Shown here: piece after piece, positions 1 through 9,339 of the stretch | Numbering within the stretch: position 1 is the stretch's first letter | Layout: each line of letters opens with the position of its first letter | Assembly: GCA_965224285.1 (NCBI GenBank) | Contig: OZ245043.1 | Location: forward strand, 2,728,001-2,792,000 | Source: JAJCYK01 sp965224285 | Lineage (GTDB): Bacteria > Bacteroidota > Bacteroidia > Cytophagales > Cyclobacteriaceae | Direction: 5' to 3' | DNA length: 64,000 nucleotides | Made by a program: the position numbers and the translations under genes | The notes under the pieces: generated by a model | Told to the model about the DNA's origin: nothing | Databases searched by the model: none | What the model saw: the letters and a program-made list of their open reading frames with translations, nothing else

Positions 1-713
1 AGGATGCCGGCCATTTTATTACAGAGATCTACAGTCGCCGATTGAGCTCAGGTAGAGAACTTGCCAAGCAGTTATACGACACAGAGGTGGTTAAAAGCCT
101 GGATCTCAGTAAAAGCGAAGCAGAAATTTTCATCCTGGCAGTATCCGATGATAGTATTGTGGAAGTAGCTGAAAAATTAAAAATACCCTCCTATGGTATT
201 TTAGCGCATACTTCAGGATCGGTACCCTTGCAATCGCTTGGTGGAATACACGAAAATATCGGCATATTCTATCCCCTGCAGACTTTTACCGCGGGTATAA
301 CTGTAGACCTTCAGCAGGTGCCTATTTGCATAGAAGCCAAGCACAGATCATCAGAAAAAATTCTATATCAACTTGGAAGGAGCATAAGTAGGGAAGTGTA
401 CCAAATACACTCCGAAGATCGTAAATTATTGCACCTGGCAGCAGTATTTGCCTGTAATTTCAGCAATCACATGCTCAGTATCTCGCAGGATATTCTGGAA
501 CATCACGATATTGATTTCGGCATGCTCCACCCTCTTATTGTGGAGACCATCAACAAGGCGTTATCCGTAGGACCCTATGGATCCCAAACAGGCCCCGCGC
601 TAAGAGGCGACGAGCAGACCCAGAAGCAACACCTGAAAGCATTGAATTATCAACCGGAATTTCGTAAAATATATAAAATTCTCAGCCGGCATCTCAGCGA
701 TTACCATTCATAA
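1..713 (+). CDS. Rossmann-fold protein with DUF2520 (5' end outside window)
   Basis: The frame is open from base 3 with no start in the window, so the N-terminus is cut off. The internal TTG at 42 is not the real start, because the upstream frame continues with residues typical of this family (GHFITEIYSRR). What remains is the end of a Rossmann NAD(P)-binding domain (EAEIFILAVSDDSI, then GILAHTSGSVPL) followed by the helical DUF2520 domain (PIC-IEA, HLAAVFACNFSNHML). The fold resembles F420-dependent NADP reductases and ketopantoate reductases, but the substrate is unknown. It stops 2 bases before the UbiA-family gene, suggesting one operon. Confidence 0.85.
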   Translation, partial: DAGHFITEIYSRRLSSGRELAKQLYDTEVVKSLDLSKSEAEIFILAVSDDSIVEVAEKLKIPSYGILAHTSGSVPLQSLGGIHENIGIFYPLQTFTAGITVDLQQVPICIEAKHRSSEKILYQLGRSISREVYQIHSEDRKLLHLAAVFACNFSNHMLSISQDILEHHDIDFGMLHPLIVETINKALSVGPYGSQTGPALRGDEQTQKQHLKALNYQPEFRKIYKILSRHLSDYHS

Positions 714-715
714 AC

Positions 716-1597
716 ATGTCCATTTCTACCATTTCCGGGGACGAAATTAGCATTATCGGCAAAGGATTGCTCAAACTAGTAAGATGGCCTAATCTGTTAA
801 TTATTGCTTTCTGCCAATACCTCTCGGCCATATTCCTGGTTGGTCCACCTGAGTTATACCTGACCTATTTAAAAGATCCGGATTTATTGTTTATGGCTTT
901 GGGAACGCTTTGCATCGCGGCAGCCGGTTATATTATAAATGATTATTACGACGTCAAGATTGATTATATCAATAAGCCAAAAAAAGTGGTAGTGGGCAAA
1001 GTCCTTAAGCGACGAGTAGCCATGTTTGTGCATATCGGGCTTAATGCTATGGGAATATTAGCGGGCATAGTGGTTAGTCTAAAAATTGCAGCTATCAACC
1101 TAATTGCCGCTACCTGGTTGTGGGGATATAGCAATCAACTTAAAAGAATGCCACTGATCGGAAATTTCAGCGTGGCCTTGCTGAGTGGACTTGCTATTGC
1201 CATAGTGGGGGTTCATTATAAATCCAATTCCAAACTGGTATATTTTTATGCACTGTTGGCTTTTCTAGTAAGCCTCATCCGGGAAATAATTAAAGATTTG
1301 GAGGATCTTAAGGGTGACGCAAGTTTTGGTTGTCGTACTTTACCTGTCATTTGGGGCATTCGCAAAACCAAAAACTTTCTCTACTTGCTGTTTTTAGCTT
1401 TTGGTGCTACCATAATATTCCTGGCTTATGTCATGGGAAACACCTGGCTATATCTATATTTTTCCCTGTTAGTGATTCCGGGTGCCTATTTAGTCTACAG
1501 GCTGTCCCTGGCCGACACCATTAGTGAATTTCACCAGTTGAGTTTATCAGTAAAATGGTTTATGTTGCTGGGAGTATTTAGTATGGTCCTGATTTAA
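716..1597 (+). CDS. UbiA-family prenyltransferase, geranylgeranylglycerol-phosphate transferase type
   Basis: A membrane prenyltransferase of 293 residues with about eight or nine hydrophobic segments. Both Asp-rich diphosphate/Mg-binding motifs are intact: NDYYDVKIDYINKP near residue 80 and DLEDLKGD near residue 195. In Bacteroidota this family is usually labelled geranylgeranylglycerol-phosphate geranylgeranyltransferase by similarity to the archaeal ether-lipid enzyme. The real acceptor in this organism cannot be read from sequence. The ATG lies 2 bases after the previous stop and the gene runs into purN after 11 bases. A quinone or heme-type prenyltransferase is the main alternative. Confidence 0.85.
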   Translation: MSISTISGDEISIIGKGLLKLVRWPNLLIIAFCQYLSAIFLVGPPELYLTYLKDPDLLFMALGTLCIAAAGYIINDYYDVKIDYINKPKKVVVGKVLKRRVAMFVHIGLNAMGILAGIVVSLKIAAINLIAATWLWGYSNQLKRMPLIGNFSVALLSGLAIAIVGVHYKSNSKLVYFYALLAFLVSLIREIIKDLEDLKGDASFGCRTLPVIWGIRKTKNFLYLLFLAFGATIIFLAYVMGNTWLYLYFSLLVIPGAYLVYRLSLADTISEFHQLSLSVKWFMLLGVFSMVLI

Positions 1598-1608
1598 CCT
1601 ACAGTCAA

Positions 1609-2196
1609 TTGACCAAGAAAAATCTGGCGATATTTGCTTCGGGTAGTGGAACTAACGCTGAGAACATATTAGTTTACTTTAGTGATCACCCCTTGATCGA
1701 GGTGCCCCTGATCCTTACTAATAATCCTCAGGCAGGGGTAATATCCAGGGTGAGAAAGTATGAAGTTCCGGTATTGACATTCAATCGCGAACAGCTTTAC
1801 CAAAGTAATTGGGTGGTTCAGCAATTGCATGAATATAAAATTGATGCCCTTGTTTTGGCTGGTTTTCTATGGTTGGTGCCAAAGAATATACTAAAGGAAT
1901 TCCCTGGTATGCTCAACCTGCATCCAGCCCTGCTCCCAAAATATGGAGGCAAAGGGATGTACGGAGATCACGTTCACCAGGCGGTGATAGCTGCCGGCGA
2001 GGTAGAAAGTGGCATTACCATCCACGAAGTGAATACTGAATACGATAAAGGCCGTATTTTATTTCAAACTTCTTGCCCTGTTTTCAAGGATGATACCCCT
2101 GCCAGCCTGGCTAAGCGGATCCATTCCTTGGAGTATAAGCACTTTCCTAAAGTAATTGAAAACTGGTTGATAAATTTAAAATCCGATAGAGGTTAA
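1609..2196 (+). CDS. purN: Phosphoribosylglycinamide formyltransferase (GART)
   Basis: Transfers a formyl group from 10-formyl-THF to GAR, the third step of de novo purine synthesis, in the cytoplasm. The 195 residues are close to the usual length. The N-terminal ASGSGTNAENI loop binds phosphate. The catalytic triad is present: Asn103 and His105 in NLHPALLP, and Asp146 in EYDKG. The start is TTG at 1609; no ATG is available before the conserved N-terminus. The gene sits between the prenyltransferase and purH, the enzyme for the last two purine steps. Confidence 0.95.
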   Translation: MTKKNLAIFASGSGTNAENILVYFSDHPLIEVPLILTNNPQAGVISRVRKYEVPVLTFNREQLYQSNWVVQQLHEYKIDALVLAGFLWLVPKNILKEFPGMLNLHPALLPKYGGKGMYGDHVHQAVIAAGEVESGITIHEVNTEYDKGRILFQTSCPVFKDDTPASLAKRIHSLEYKHFPKVIENWLINLKSDRG

Positions 2197-2221
2197 CAGC
2201 TCTAAAATATTGTTAGCTTTG
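2187..2221 (+). promoter_or_regulatory. Possible purH promoter (Bacteroidota -7 box)
   Basis: The octamer TAGCTTTG at 2214-2221 is an exact match to the Bacteroidota -7 consensus TAnnTTTG. The -33 element is weak: TTA at 2193-2195, 18 bases upstream. If used, the transcript would carry a leader of roughly 25 bases before the purH ATG at 2254. Confidence 0.4.
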
Positions 2222-2253
2222 TATCATTATTTTTAGGCGTCATTATATCATTT

Positions 2254-3780
2254 ATGGACCACAAGCCCATCAAATCCGCCCTGATCTCGGTTTATTACAA
2301 ACAGGAATTAGGTCCTGTTGTATCTAAATTAAATGCTCTGGGCGTTACGCTTTACAGTACCGGAGGTACTCAGAAATTCATTGAAGATCTGGGTTTCCAG
2401 GTATCTGGTGTGGAAACACTTACCGGCTATCCTTCCATTCTAGGCGGCAGGGTAAAAACCTTGCATCCCAAGGTATTTGGAGGAATATTAGGCCGGCGGG
2501 ACCAAAGTGAAGACATTAGCCAGCTGGCTGACTATGAGATACCTGAAATCGATCTGGTTATTGTTGACTTATATCCTTTCGAAGAAACGGTAGCTGAAGG
2601 GGCTGGCGATCAGGAAATAATTGAAAAAATTGATATTGGAGGAATTTCCCTGATCAGAGCAGCAGCCAAGAATTATCGGGATGTACTTACCATAAGCAGC
2701 AGGTCTCAGTACCCTGAGCTCTTGCAGTTATTGGAACAGGGTGATGGGAGCAGTAGCTTAACAGAAAGACATTATTTTGCCGCTGCAGCCTTTAACCTGT
2801 CATCTCATTACGATACCCAAATATTTAACTTCTTCAATCGCGAAGCTGGTATTCCAGCTCTCAAAATCAGTGAGTCCAACCATCGGAAATTGCGCTATGG
2901 AGAGAATCCACATCAGGAGGGATTTTATTTCGGAGACCTGAAAAACACTTTCGACCAACTCAATGGCAAGGAGTTGTCCTATAACAATCTGGTGGATATT
3001 GAATCCGCCATTGCCTTAATTTCCGAATTTAGTGATCATACCGTTTTTGCCATACTCAAGCACACCAATGCCTGTGGGATTGCAGTGGGTGAAACGGTGG
3101 CGGAGGCTTATGAAAAAGCTTTTGCAGCGGATAACATTTCTGCTTTTGGAGGTATTCTGATTACCAATAGAATTGTAGATCTACCAGCGGCGGAGGTTAT
3201 GTACGACCTGTTTTTCGAGGTATTGATTGCCCCGGGCTATGCCGATAATGCCTTGGCCCTGCTAGTAAAAAAGAAGAAACGCATTTTATTACAATTAAAC
3301 TCCCGGAACACACCGACAATTCAAGTTAAGAGCCTGCTTGATGGATTCATTGTCCAGGAGCGGGATAGTCATACAGACCAATATTCGGATTTCAAAACCG
3401 TCACGGATAGCAAACCCAGTGATCAGGAGTTATCGGATTTGGTATTTGCCAGTAAGGTGGCCAAGCATACCAAGTCCAATACCATCGTTCTGGCAAAAGA
3501 GGGACAAATGCTGGCCAGTGGTGTAGGTCAAACTTCCAGGGTTGATGCGCTTAACCAGGCTATCGCCAAGGCGCGAAAATTCGGATTTGATCTCAACGGT
3601 TCAGTGATGGCCTCAGACGCTTTTTTTCCTTTTCATGATTGCGTGGAGATCGCCGGGAAAGCAGGGGTCACCTCAGTAATACAACCCGGTGGCTCTATCC
3701 GCGACCAGGATTCCATTGATTATTGTAACCGCTTGCAAATGAGCATGGTGCTTACAGGTGTCCGACACTTTAAGCACTAA
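2254..3780 (+). CDS. purH: Bifunctional AICAR transformylase / IMP cyclohydrolase
   Basis: Catalyses the last two steps of IMP synthesis. The N-terminal MGS-like cyclohydrolase domain (about residues 1-190) contains STGGTQKFI and LGGRVKTLHPKVFGGIL. The C-terminal transformylase domain contains the catalytic Lys269-His270 in KHTNACG and the block DAFFPFHDCVEIAGKAG near the end. At 508 residues it is the normal full length. It follows purN after 57 bases, with a candidate promoter in the gap, so it may be transcribed both with purN and alone. Confidence 0.97.
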   Translation: MDHKPIKSALISVYYKQELGPVVSKLNALGVTLYSTGGTQKFIEDLGFQVSGVETLTGYPSILGGRVKTLHPKVFGGILGRRDQSEDISQLADYEIPEIDLVIVDLYPFEETVAEGAGDQEIIEKIDIGGISLIRAAAKNYRDVLTISSRSQYPELLQLLEQGDGSSSLTERHYFAAAAFNLSSHYDTQIFNFFNREAGIPALKISESNHRKLRYGENPHQEGFYFGDLKNTFDQLNGKELSYNNLVDIESAIALISEFSDHTVFAILKHTNACGIAVGETVAEAYEKAFAADNISAFGGILITNRIVDLPAAEVMYDLFFEVLIAPGYADNALALLVKKKKRILLQLNSRNTPTIQVKSLLDGFIVQERDSHTDQYSDFKTVTDSKPSDQELSDLVFASKVAKHTKSNTIVLAKEGQMLASGVGQTSRVDALNQAIAKARKFGFDLNGSVMASDAFFPFHDCVEIAGKAGVTSVIQPGGSIRDQDSIDYCNRLQMSMVLTGVRHFKH

Positions 3781-3867
3781 AAAAATGCCTACCCAAAATA
3801 GTATTTATAGTAAAGTAATTTGTAAATTCCGGCGATTTAAGGAACTTTTTTAGGATTATACTAACAA

Positions 3868-4896
3868 ATGGGATTTCTTGATTTTTTTACCAGTGATATA
3901 GCTATCGATCTGGGAACTGCCAATACACTGATTATACAGAAGGAAAAGATCGTACTGGACGAGCCCTCCATCATTGCCATGGAGAAGGACTCCAATAAAG
4001 TATTGGCCATCGGCAGGGAAGCCATGCAAATGCATGAAAAGACACATGAAAATATAAAGACCATCCGGCCGCTTAAGGATGGTGTTATAGCGGACTTTCA
4101 TGCTGCGGAGCACATGATCAGGGGAATGATCAAAATGATAGACCACAATAAAAAACGGTTGTTCCCAGCTTCACATAGAATGGTTATCTGCATTCCATCA
4201 GGTATCACTGAGGTGGAAAAACGGGCGGTGAGGGATTCCGCTGAGCACGCCGGCGGTAAAGAAGTCTATATGATTCAGGAGCCGCTGGCTGCTGCTATTG
4301 GGATAGGCATTGATATCGAGCAACCTATTGGCTCCATGATTGTGGATATTGGAGGTGGTACTACGGAAATCGCGGTAATAGCGCTTTCCGGTATTGTAGC
4401 AGACCAGTCTATTCGCATTGCCGGTGATACTTTTAATAAGGATATTCTGGATTACATGAGAAGACAGCACAACCTGTTGATCGGGGAACGATCTGCTGAA
4501 AAGATAAAGATAGAGGTAGGGTCAGCCTTGACAGAGTTGGACGAGGCGCCAGATGATTATGAAATCAGGGGCCGCGACCTTATGACCGGAATTCCCAAAG
4601 TGATAAAAATCTCCTACTCAGAGATCGCTTTTGCTATTGACAAGTCCGTTTCTAAAATCGAGGAAGCTGTTTTAAGGGCGTTAGAGATCTCACCGCCTGA
4701 ACTCTCCGCTGATATTTATGATAACGGCATTCATCTCACCGGCGGCGGGGCATTACTAAGAGGACTGGATAAACGATTAGCCTTAAAAACTAAATTGCCC
4801 ATCCATGTGGCCGAGGATCCCTTAAGGGCTGTGGTCAGAGGTACAGGTATTGCGTTAAAGAACCTCGCTTCTTTTAAGGCAGTGCTGATGACCTAG
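3868..4896 (+). CDS. mreB: Rod-shape determining actin homologue MreB
   Basis: Cytoplasmic actin-like ATPase that forms membrane-associated filaments guiding lateral wall synthesis. Seen: the phosphate-1 loop IDLGTANT at residues 13-20, an amphipathic N-terminus MGFLDFFTSD, the phosphate-2 region VDIGGGTTEIAVI, and the adenosine motif LTGGGALLRGLDK. The length of 342 residues is standard. It heads the mreBCD-mrdA-rodA operon. The 87-base gap before it holds only a near match to the -7 consensus, AGTAATTTG near 3817, so I do not call a promoter. Confidence 0.98.
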   Translation: MGFLDFFTSDIAIDLGTANTLIIQKEKIVLDEPSIIAMEKDSNKVLAIGREAMQMHEKTHENIKTIRPLKDGVIADFHAAEHMIRGMIKMIDHNKKRLFPASHRMVICIPSGITEVEKRAVRDSAEHAGGKEVYMIQEPLAAAIGIGIDIEQPIGSMIVDIGGGTTEIAVIALSGIVADQSIRIAGDTFNKDILDYMRRQHNLLIGERSAEKIKIEVGSALTELDEAPDDYEIRGRDLMTGIPKVIKISYSEIAFAIDKSVSKIEEAVLRALEISPPELSADIYDNGIHLTGGGALLRGLDKRLALKTKLPIHVAEDPLRAVVRGTGIALKNLASFKAVLMT

Positions 4897-4905
4897 ATAT
4901 ATTAG

Positions 4906-5739
4906 ATGCTTAGATTATTTCAATTTATAGTCAAATACCAGGCCTTTCTGGTATTCCTGTTATTGGAAATTCTGTGCACCTGGATGATTATAAGCAATAA
5001 TCGCTATCAAAACGCAGCTTTTTTTAATAGCTCCAACCAAGTTGCCGGTACTCTTTTAAATATCAATCAAAATGTCAGTAGTTATTTTGCCTTACGAAAA
5101 GTAAACCAAACACTGATTGAGGAAAATGCCCTGCTGCAGACAGAATTGACTAAACTACAAAAAAAGTTGACGGAGATAGGGCTAAACCATGCTACCTCCC
5201 CTCAAAGGATTAGTAATTATAACTTTATTACGGCAAAAGTAGTGAACAACAGTACCAGGAGGGCAGCCAACTATCTGACCATCAATAAGGGATCCGATGA
5301 TCTGGTCAATTCCGGGATGGCTGTGATTATCGGAGAGGGTGTGGTGGGCAAAGTTAAAACCGCCTCCCGTAACTTTGCAACGGTCATCTCAATTCTGCAT
5401 CCAGATGTGCTCACCTCAACGGTAATGCAAAGCTCCAACACCATATGTACCGTAAACTGGGACGGCCGGGACCCCACTACCGCTGAAGTCCTGTATGTGC
5501 CCCGTCATGTACCGGTGTCGGTAGGAGACACTGTAGTAACCTCCGGATATAATGCGGTTTTTCCGCCCGGTATTCCGGTAGGTGTGGTTTCTCAGCTGGA
5601 CCTTAGAGAAGAAGGCACCTTTTATGATATTGAAATAAAATTCACTACCGAATTCGACAAATTGTCATACGTCTTTGTGGTGGGTAATCAGTTAAAAACC
5701 GAAAAGGATTCTTTGGAAAACTTGATACCCAATCCATGA
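4906..5739 (+). CDS. mreC: Rod-shape determining protein MreC
   Basis: Bitopic inner-membrane protein linking cytoplasmic MreB to periplasmic wall enzymes. One N-terminal membrane segment (about residues 10-30) is followed by a coiled coil rich in Leu, Glu and Lys (about 62-92), then the beta-rich periplasmic domain (FITAKVVNNSTRRAAN, GMAVIIGEGVVGKV, VTSGYNAVFPPGIPVGVV). The 277 residues match the family. It starts 9 bases after mreB and overlaps mreD by 4 bases. Confidence 0.95.
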   Translation: MLRLFQFIVKYQAFLVFLLLEILCTWMIISNNRYQNAAFFNSSNQVAGTLLNINQNVSSYFALRKVNQTLIEENALLQTELTKLQKKLTEIGLNHATSPQRISNYNFITAKVVNNSTRRAANYLTINKGSDDLVNSGMAVIIGEGVVGKVKTASRNFATVISILHPDVLTSTVMQSSNTICTVNWDGRDPTTAEVLYVPRHVPVSVGDTVVTSGYNAVFPPGIPVGVVSQLDLREEGTFYDIEIKFTTEFDKLSYVFVVGNQLKTEKDSLENLIPNP

Positions 5740-6257
5740 GCAACTTAAATATACCGGGTCTGGTCTTATCCTTTTTCGCCTTCACCTTACTGCAGGTGAC
5801 CCTTTTTAGAAACCTTGTGCTATTTGATCTGGCCTTCTGTTATATCTATATTGCCTTTATCCTTAACCTTCCCTTTGATACCGGACGGGTACTGCTAATG
5901 TTACTAGCCTTTCTGTGCGGCTTTGTAGTAGATATTTTCTATGATACTTTAGGTATCCATGCCTTTGCCTCGGTGTTCATTGCCTTCCTGAAACCGCCTT
6001 GGACCACAGCCATACCACCTCGAGGGGGTTATGAGATGGGCATGAAACCAACCTTAAAAATTATGGGATTCAGCTGGTTTTTAACTTATGCCCTACCATT
6101 GATATTACTGCACCATTTAACTTTATTTTTTATTGAGGCCGGCGGCTTACACTTAATGGGATATACGCTCGTTAAAGTAATATTTAGCACCCTTTTCACT
6201 TTTATTGTGTTGATTATCATACAATATTTGTTTTATCGAAGACGCCGGGGGTTATGA
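5736..6257 (+). CDS. mreD: Rod-shape determining protein MreD
   Basis: Small polytopic inner-membrane protein of 173 residues with about five hydrophobic segments. Sequence conservation in this family is low, so the call rests mainly on topology (FDLAFCYIYIAFILNLPFDTGR, LCGFVVDIFYDTLGIHA) and on its place between mreC and mrdA. It overlaps both neighbours by 4 bases (ATGA type), which suggests translational coupling. Confidence 0.93.
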   Translation: MSNLNIPGLVLSFFAFTLLQVTLFRNLVLFDLAFCYIYIAFILNLPFDTGRVLLMLLAFLCGFVVDIFYDTLGIHAFASVFIAFLKPPWTTAIPPRGGYEMGMKPTLKIMGFSWFLTYALPLILLHHLTLFFIEAGGLHLMGYTLVKVIFSTLFTFIVLIIIQYLFYRRRRGL

Positions 6258-8059
6258 AGGACAATCGATCTTTAATTATACGATTCACTTTTGTCTTTAT
6301 CGGTCTGATTTTTTTGATCAAACTGTTCTTTATACAGGTCTTGGATGAAAACTATCAACTGGCTGCTGAAAACAACGTGATGCAGCGATTGGTGGAATAC
6401 CCTTACCGGGGGCTTATCTACGACCGCAATCATGCGTTGATCGTATATAACAGTCCGGTATATGACCTGATGGTAGTGCCCAGGGAAGTGAGCATGCAGG
6501 ATACCCTGAGATTTTGTGAAGGATTGAGTATTACCCTGGAAGAGTTTAATGAAAAGCTGTTGACTGCTCAACAATACAGCTGGTACAAACCTTCTACCTT
6601 CCTTAAACAACTATCCAACGAAGATTTCGCTTCGGTTCAGGATTTGTTGGTGGATTACCCCGGATTTTACATTATCCCCAGGACGGTGAGAAGCTATCCT
6701 TACCGTGGAATGGCCAATGCATTGGGTTACATCGGGGAAATCAGCAAATCTTCTCTGGAATCGGATACCTCTAATTATTATCGGCAGGGTGATTATATAG
6801 GAATAAGCGGATTGGAACTAAAATATGAACAGCCCTTACGGGGTAAAAGGGGGGTTAAGTATCGCATGGTAAATGTACGAGGCCTGGAGAAAGGCTCCTT
6901 TAAAAACGGAACTCTGGATACCTTACCCCAAATTGGAGATAATCTGGTTAGTACCATAGATATTAATCTCCAGGAATACGGAGAAACCCTGATGTTGAAT
7001 AAAGTGGGCAGTGTGGTAGCCATAGAACCGGCAACCGGTGAAGTGTTATGTTTCATTTCCGCCCCTTCCTATGATCCTAATTTGCTTACTGGGCGCAATT
7101 ATAGCCAATACTTTCAGCAGCTTCAAACAGACAGTCTTAAACCTTTGTACAACCGCCCCCTGATGGCCATGTATCGCCCCGGGTCTATCTTTAAGATCAT
7201 TCAGGCTATGGTGGCATTAGAGGAAGGAGTAATTCAAAAATCGACCCGGTTACGCTGCAACCGCAGTATCATTGGGTGTCATGGTCCTCACAGCTATGAA
7301 GATTTGCAGGGAGCTATTACCCATTCCTGTAATCCCTATTTTGTACAAGTCTCCAGGAAAATGATCAACCAAGGTGAGGTTGAGGATACTTATCAGGATA
7401 CGCGAATAGGGCTTGAAAAATGGCGCAATCATGTAGCCAGCTTTGGTTTGGGAGCACCCGTAGGCATTGACCTTCCCAATGAAAAAGGAGGCATGATACC
7501 TAATGTGGCCTATTACGATCGTGCTTACAACAGCACCAACTGGAAGTTTTCCAATATCCAGTCTATCTCCATTGGAGAAGGGGAAAACCTGGTAGTTCCG
7601 TTGCAAATGGCCAACTTCGCCGCTATCGTAGCCAACCGGGGATACTTTATAAAACCTCATCTGATCAAATCCATCGGTGATAGCAACAAACCACTGGAGG
7701 AATATCAGGTGAAGCACTACACAACGGTATCGCCGGAACATTTTGAAGTAGCGGTGGAAGCCATGGCGGAAGTGGTTCGATCTGGCACCGGACAATACCG
7801 TGCTAAATTAAAGGACATAGAAGTGTGCGGCAAGACCGGTACGGTACAAAATAAAAACCAACCCGACCATTCGGTATTCATTGCATTCGCCCCTAAAGAT
7901 GATCCTGTTATTGCTCTATCAGTATACGTGGAAAACGGTGGGCAAGGGGCCCGGGCAGCTGCCGGTATCGCCGGATTAATGATCGAAAAATATATAAATG
8001 GATGCACAGATCGTACTCATATGGAGGAATATGTGCTTAATGGAGATTTTATCTATTGA
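6254..8059 (+). CDS. mrdA: Penicillin-binding protein 2, elongasome transpeptidase
   Basis: Class B PBP that cross-links peptidoglycan during cell elongation, anchored by one N-terminal membrane segment (about residues 8-24). A PBP dimerisation domain (EYPYRGLIYDRNHALIVYN onward) precedes the transpeptidase domain. All three catalytic motifs are present: SIFK with Ser311, SCN at Ser358, and KTG at Lys527. It is 601 residues long. Its ATG overlaps the mreD stop, and its own stop overlaps the rodA TTG start, so PBP2 and its SEDS partner are probably made in step. Confidence 0.97.
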   Translation: MKDNRSLIIRFTFVFIGLIFLIKLFFIQVLDENYQLAAENNVMQRLVEYPYRGLIYDRNHALIVYNSPVYDLMVVPREVSMQDTLRFCEGLSITLEEFNEKLLTAQQYSWYKPSTFLKQLSNEDFASVQDLLVDYPGFYIIPRTVRSYPYRGMANALGYIGEISKSSLESDTSNYYRQGDYIGISGLELKYEQPLRGKRGVKYRMVNVRGLEKGSFKNGTLDTLPQIGDNLVSTIDINLQEYGETLMLNKVGSVVAIEPATGEVLCFISAPSYDPNLLTGRNYSQYFQQLQTDSLKPLYNRPLMAMYRPGSIFKIIQAMVALEEGVIQKSTRLRCNRSIIGCHGPHSYEDLQGAITHSCNPYFVQVSRKMINQGEVEDTYQDTRIGLEKWRNHVASFGLGAPVGIDLPNEKGGMIPNVAYYDRAYNSTNWKFSNIQSISIGEGENLVVPLQMANFAAIVANRGYFIKPHLIKSIGDSNKPLEEYQVKHYTTVSPEHFEVAVEAMAEVVRSGTGQYRAKLKDIEVCGKTGTVQNKNQPDHSVFIAFAPKDDPVIALSVYVENGGQGARAAAGIAGLMIEKYINGCTDRTHMEEYVLNGDFIY

Positions 8060-9339
8060 GAAGAAGGGATGATATAAAGGCCAGTCGCCTGGACTGGGTA
8101 ACCATTGGACTAGTAATTGCCCTGGCTATCGCAGGGTGGTTGAATATCTATGCCGTGGTTTACGATAATCAGTTAGAGCAAAACATCTTCGATATTCAGC
8201 AGAATTCCGGCAAACAACTACTTTGGATTGGAATTTCTATCATAGTGGTAATCTTTATCATGATTATGGACTTCCGATTTTTTGACAGCTTCGCCTACGG
8301 GATTTACGGGTTTGTGATCCTACTGCTAATAGGAGTACTGCTCACCGGTACCGTGGTGAGCGGGTCAAAATCTTGGTTTGAGCTGGGATTCGTTCGTTTC
8401 CAGCCGGCAGAATTTGCCAAATTTGCCACGACGCTGGCTATAGCAAAATATTTGAGTAAGCCTCAGGTCAAACTGGAAAAGTGGCGTACCGTAATAATAC
8501 TGGCAGTGATCGTGACCATCCCCGCTGCGCTGATCGTACTTCAAGGGGATACCGGGTCTGCACTGGTGTTCGGAGCATTTGTAATTGTTCTGTACCGTGA
8601 GGGGCTATCACCATTGATCGTGTTGATTGGAATAATTGCAGCCGCTCTCTTTGTCATGACCCTGCTTTGGAATCCATTGATCCTGATCAGTATCCTGATT
8701 GCCGGTGCTTTATTGGTGTTACTTTATTGGTCCATTACCAAATCTGTAAGCCGGAAAAAAATCGGTTCACTGTTACTGGTCACCGGTATACCAGTGCTGG
8801 TCATCCTAAGTGTAAACTGGGTGGTAACCGAAGTAATGCAACCTCACCAGCAAAATCGGGTAAAAGCTTTTGTAAACCCTGAAGCAGATCCACTGGGATA
8901 CGGGTATAACGTCACTCAAAGTAAGATTGCCATTGGTTCCGGTGGGCCTTTTGGCAAGGGCTTCCTAGAGGGTACTCAAACTAAATTTGATTTTGTGCCG
9001 GAACAGAGTACCGACTTTATATTCTGCACCATAGGTGAGGAACATGGTTGGGTAGGTAGTTTTATTTTAATCACCCTTTTTGTGACTCTATTATTGCGGA
9101 TAACCCATATCGCGGAGAGACAAAAATCAAAGTTCAGCCGGGTATATGGTTATGGAGTTGCCGCTATTCTTTTCTTCCATTTTATGGTAAACATTGGGAT
9201 GACCATTGGATTGTTCCCGGTTATCGGAATACCTCTGCCCTTCTTCAGCTATGGTGGATCTTCCCTACTGGCTTTTACTATATTGATCTTTATTTTATTG
9301 AAAATGGACGCGCACCGCCTCCAGGTTTTGGTCCATTAA
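8056..9339 (+). CDS. rodA: SEDS peptidoglycan glycosyltransferase RodA
   Basis: Polytopic glycosyltransferase that polymerises lipid II with PBP2. It has about ten hydrophobic segments in 427 residues. Conserved SEDS stretches are seen: QPAEFAKFATTLAIAKYL, the QGDTGSALVF loop, QSKIAIGSGGPFGKG, FVPEQSTDFIFCTIGEE, and FFSYGGSSLLAF at the end. The start is TTG at 8056 inside the mrdA stop (TTGA). It ends the operon; its 3' end overlaps the convergent gene at 9336 by 4 bases. Confidence 0.96.
   Translation: MRRRDDIKASRLDWVTIGLVIALAIAGWLNIYAVVYDNQLEQNIFDIQQNSGKQLLWIGISIIVVIFIMIMDFRFFDSFAYGIYGFVILLLIGVLLTGTVVSGSKSWFELGFVRFQPAEFAKFATTLAIAKYLSKPQVKLEKWRTVIILAVIVTIPAALIVLQGDTGSALVFGAFVIVLYREGLSPLIVLIGIIAAALFVMTLLWNPLILISILIAGALLVLLYWSITKSVSRKKIGSLLLVTGIPVLVILSVNWVVTEVMQPHQQNRVKAFVNPEADPLGYGYNVTQSKIAIGSGGPFGKGFLEGTQTKFDFVPEQSTDFIFCTIGEEHGWVGSFILITLFVTLLLRITHIAERQKSKFSRVYGYGVAAILFFHFMVNIGMTIGLFPVIGIPLPFFSYGGSSLLAFTILIFILLKMDAHRLQVLVH

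Noticed and set aside
3781..3867. Promoter upstream of mreB
   Set aside because: GTAATTTG has the wrong spacing for TAnnTTTG (one base short), and no TTG lies at the right distance. Too weak to list as a feature.
7250..7795. 181-codon open frame antisense to mrdA
   Set aside because: Lies wholly inside the PBP2 transpeptidase domain, where all catalytic motifs read in the other strand.
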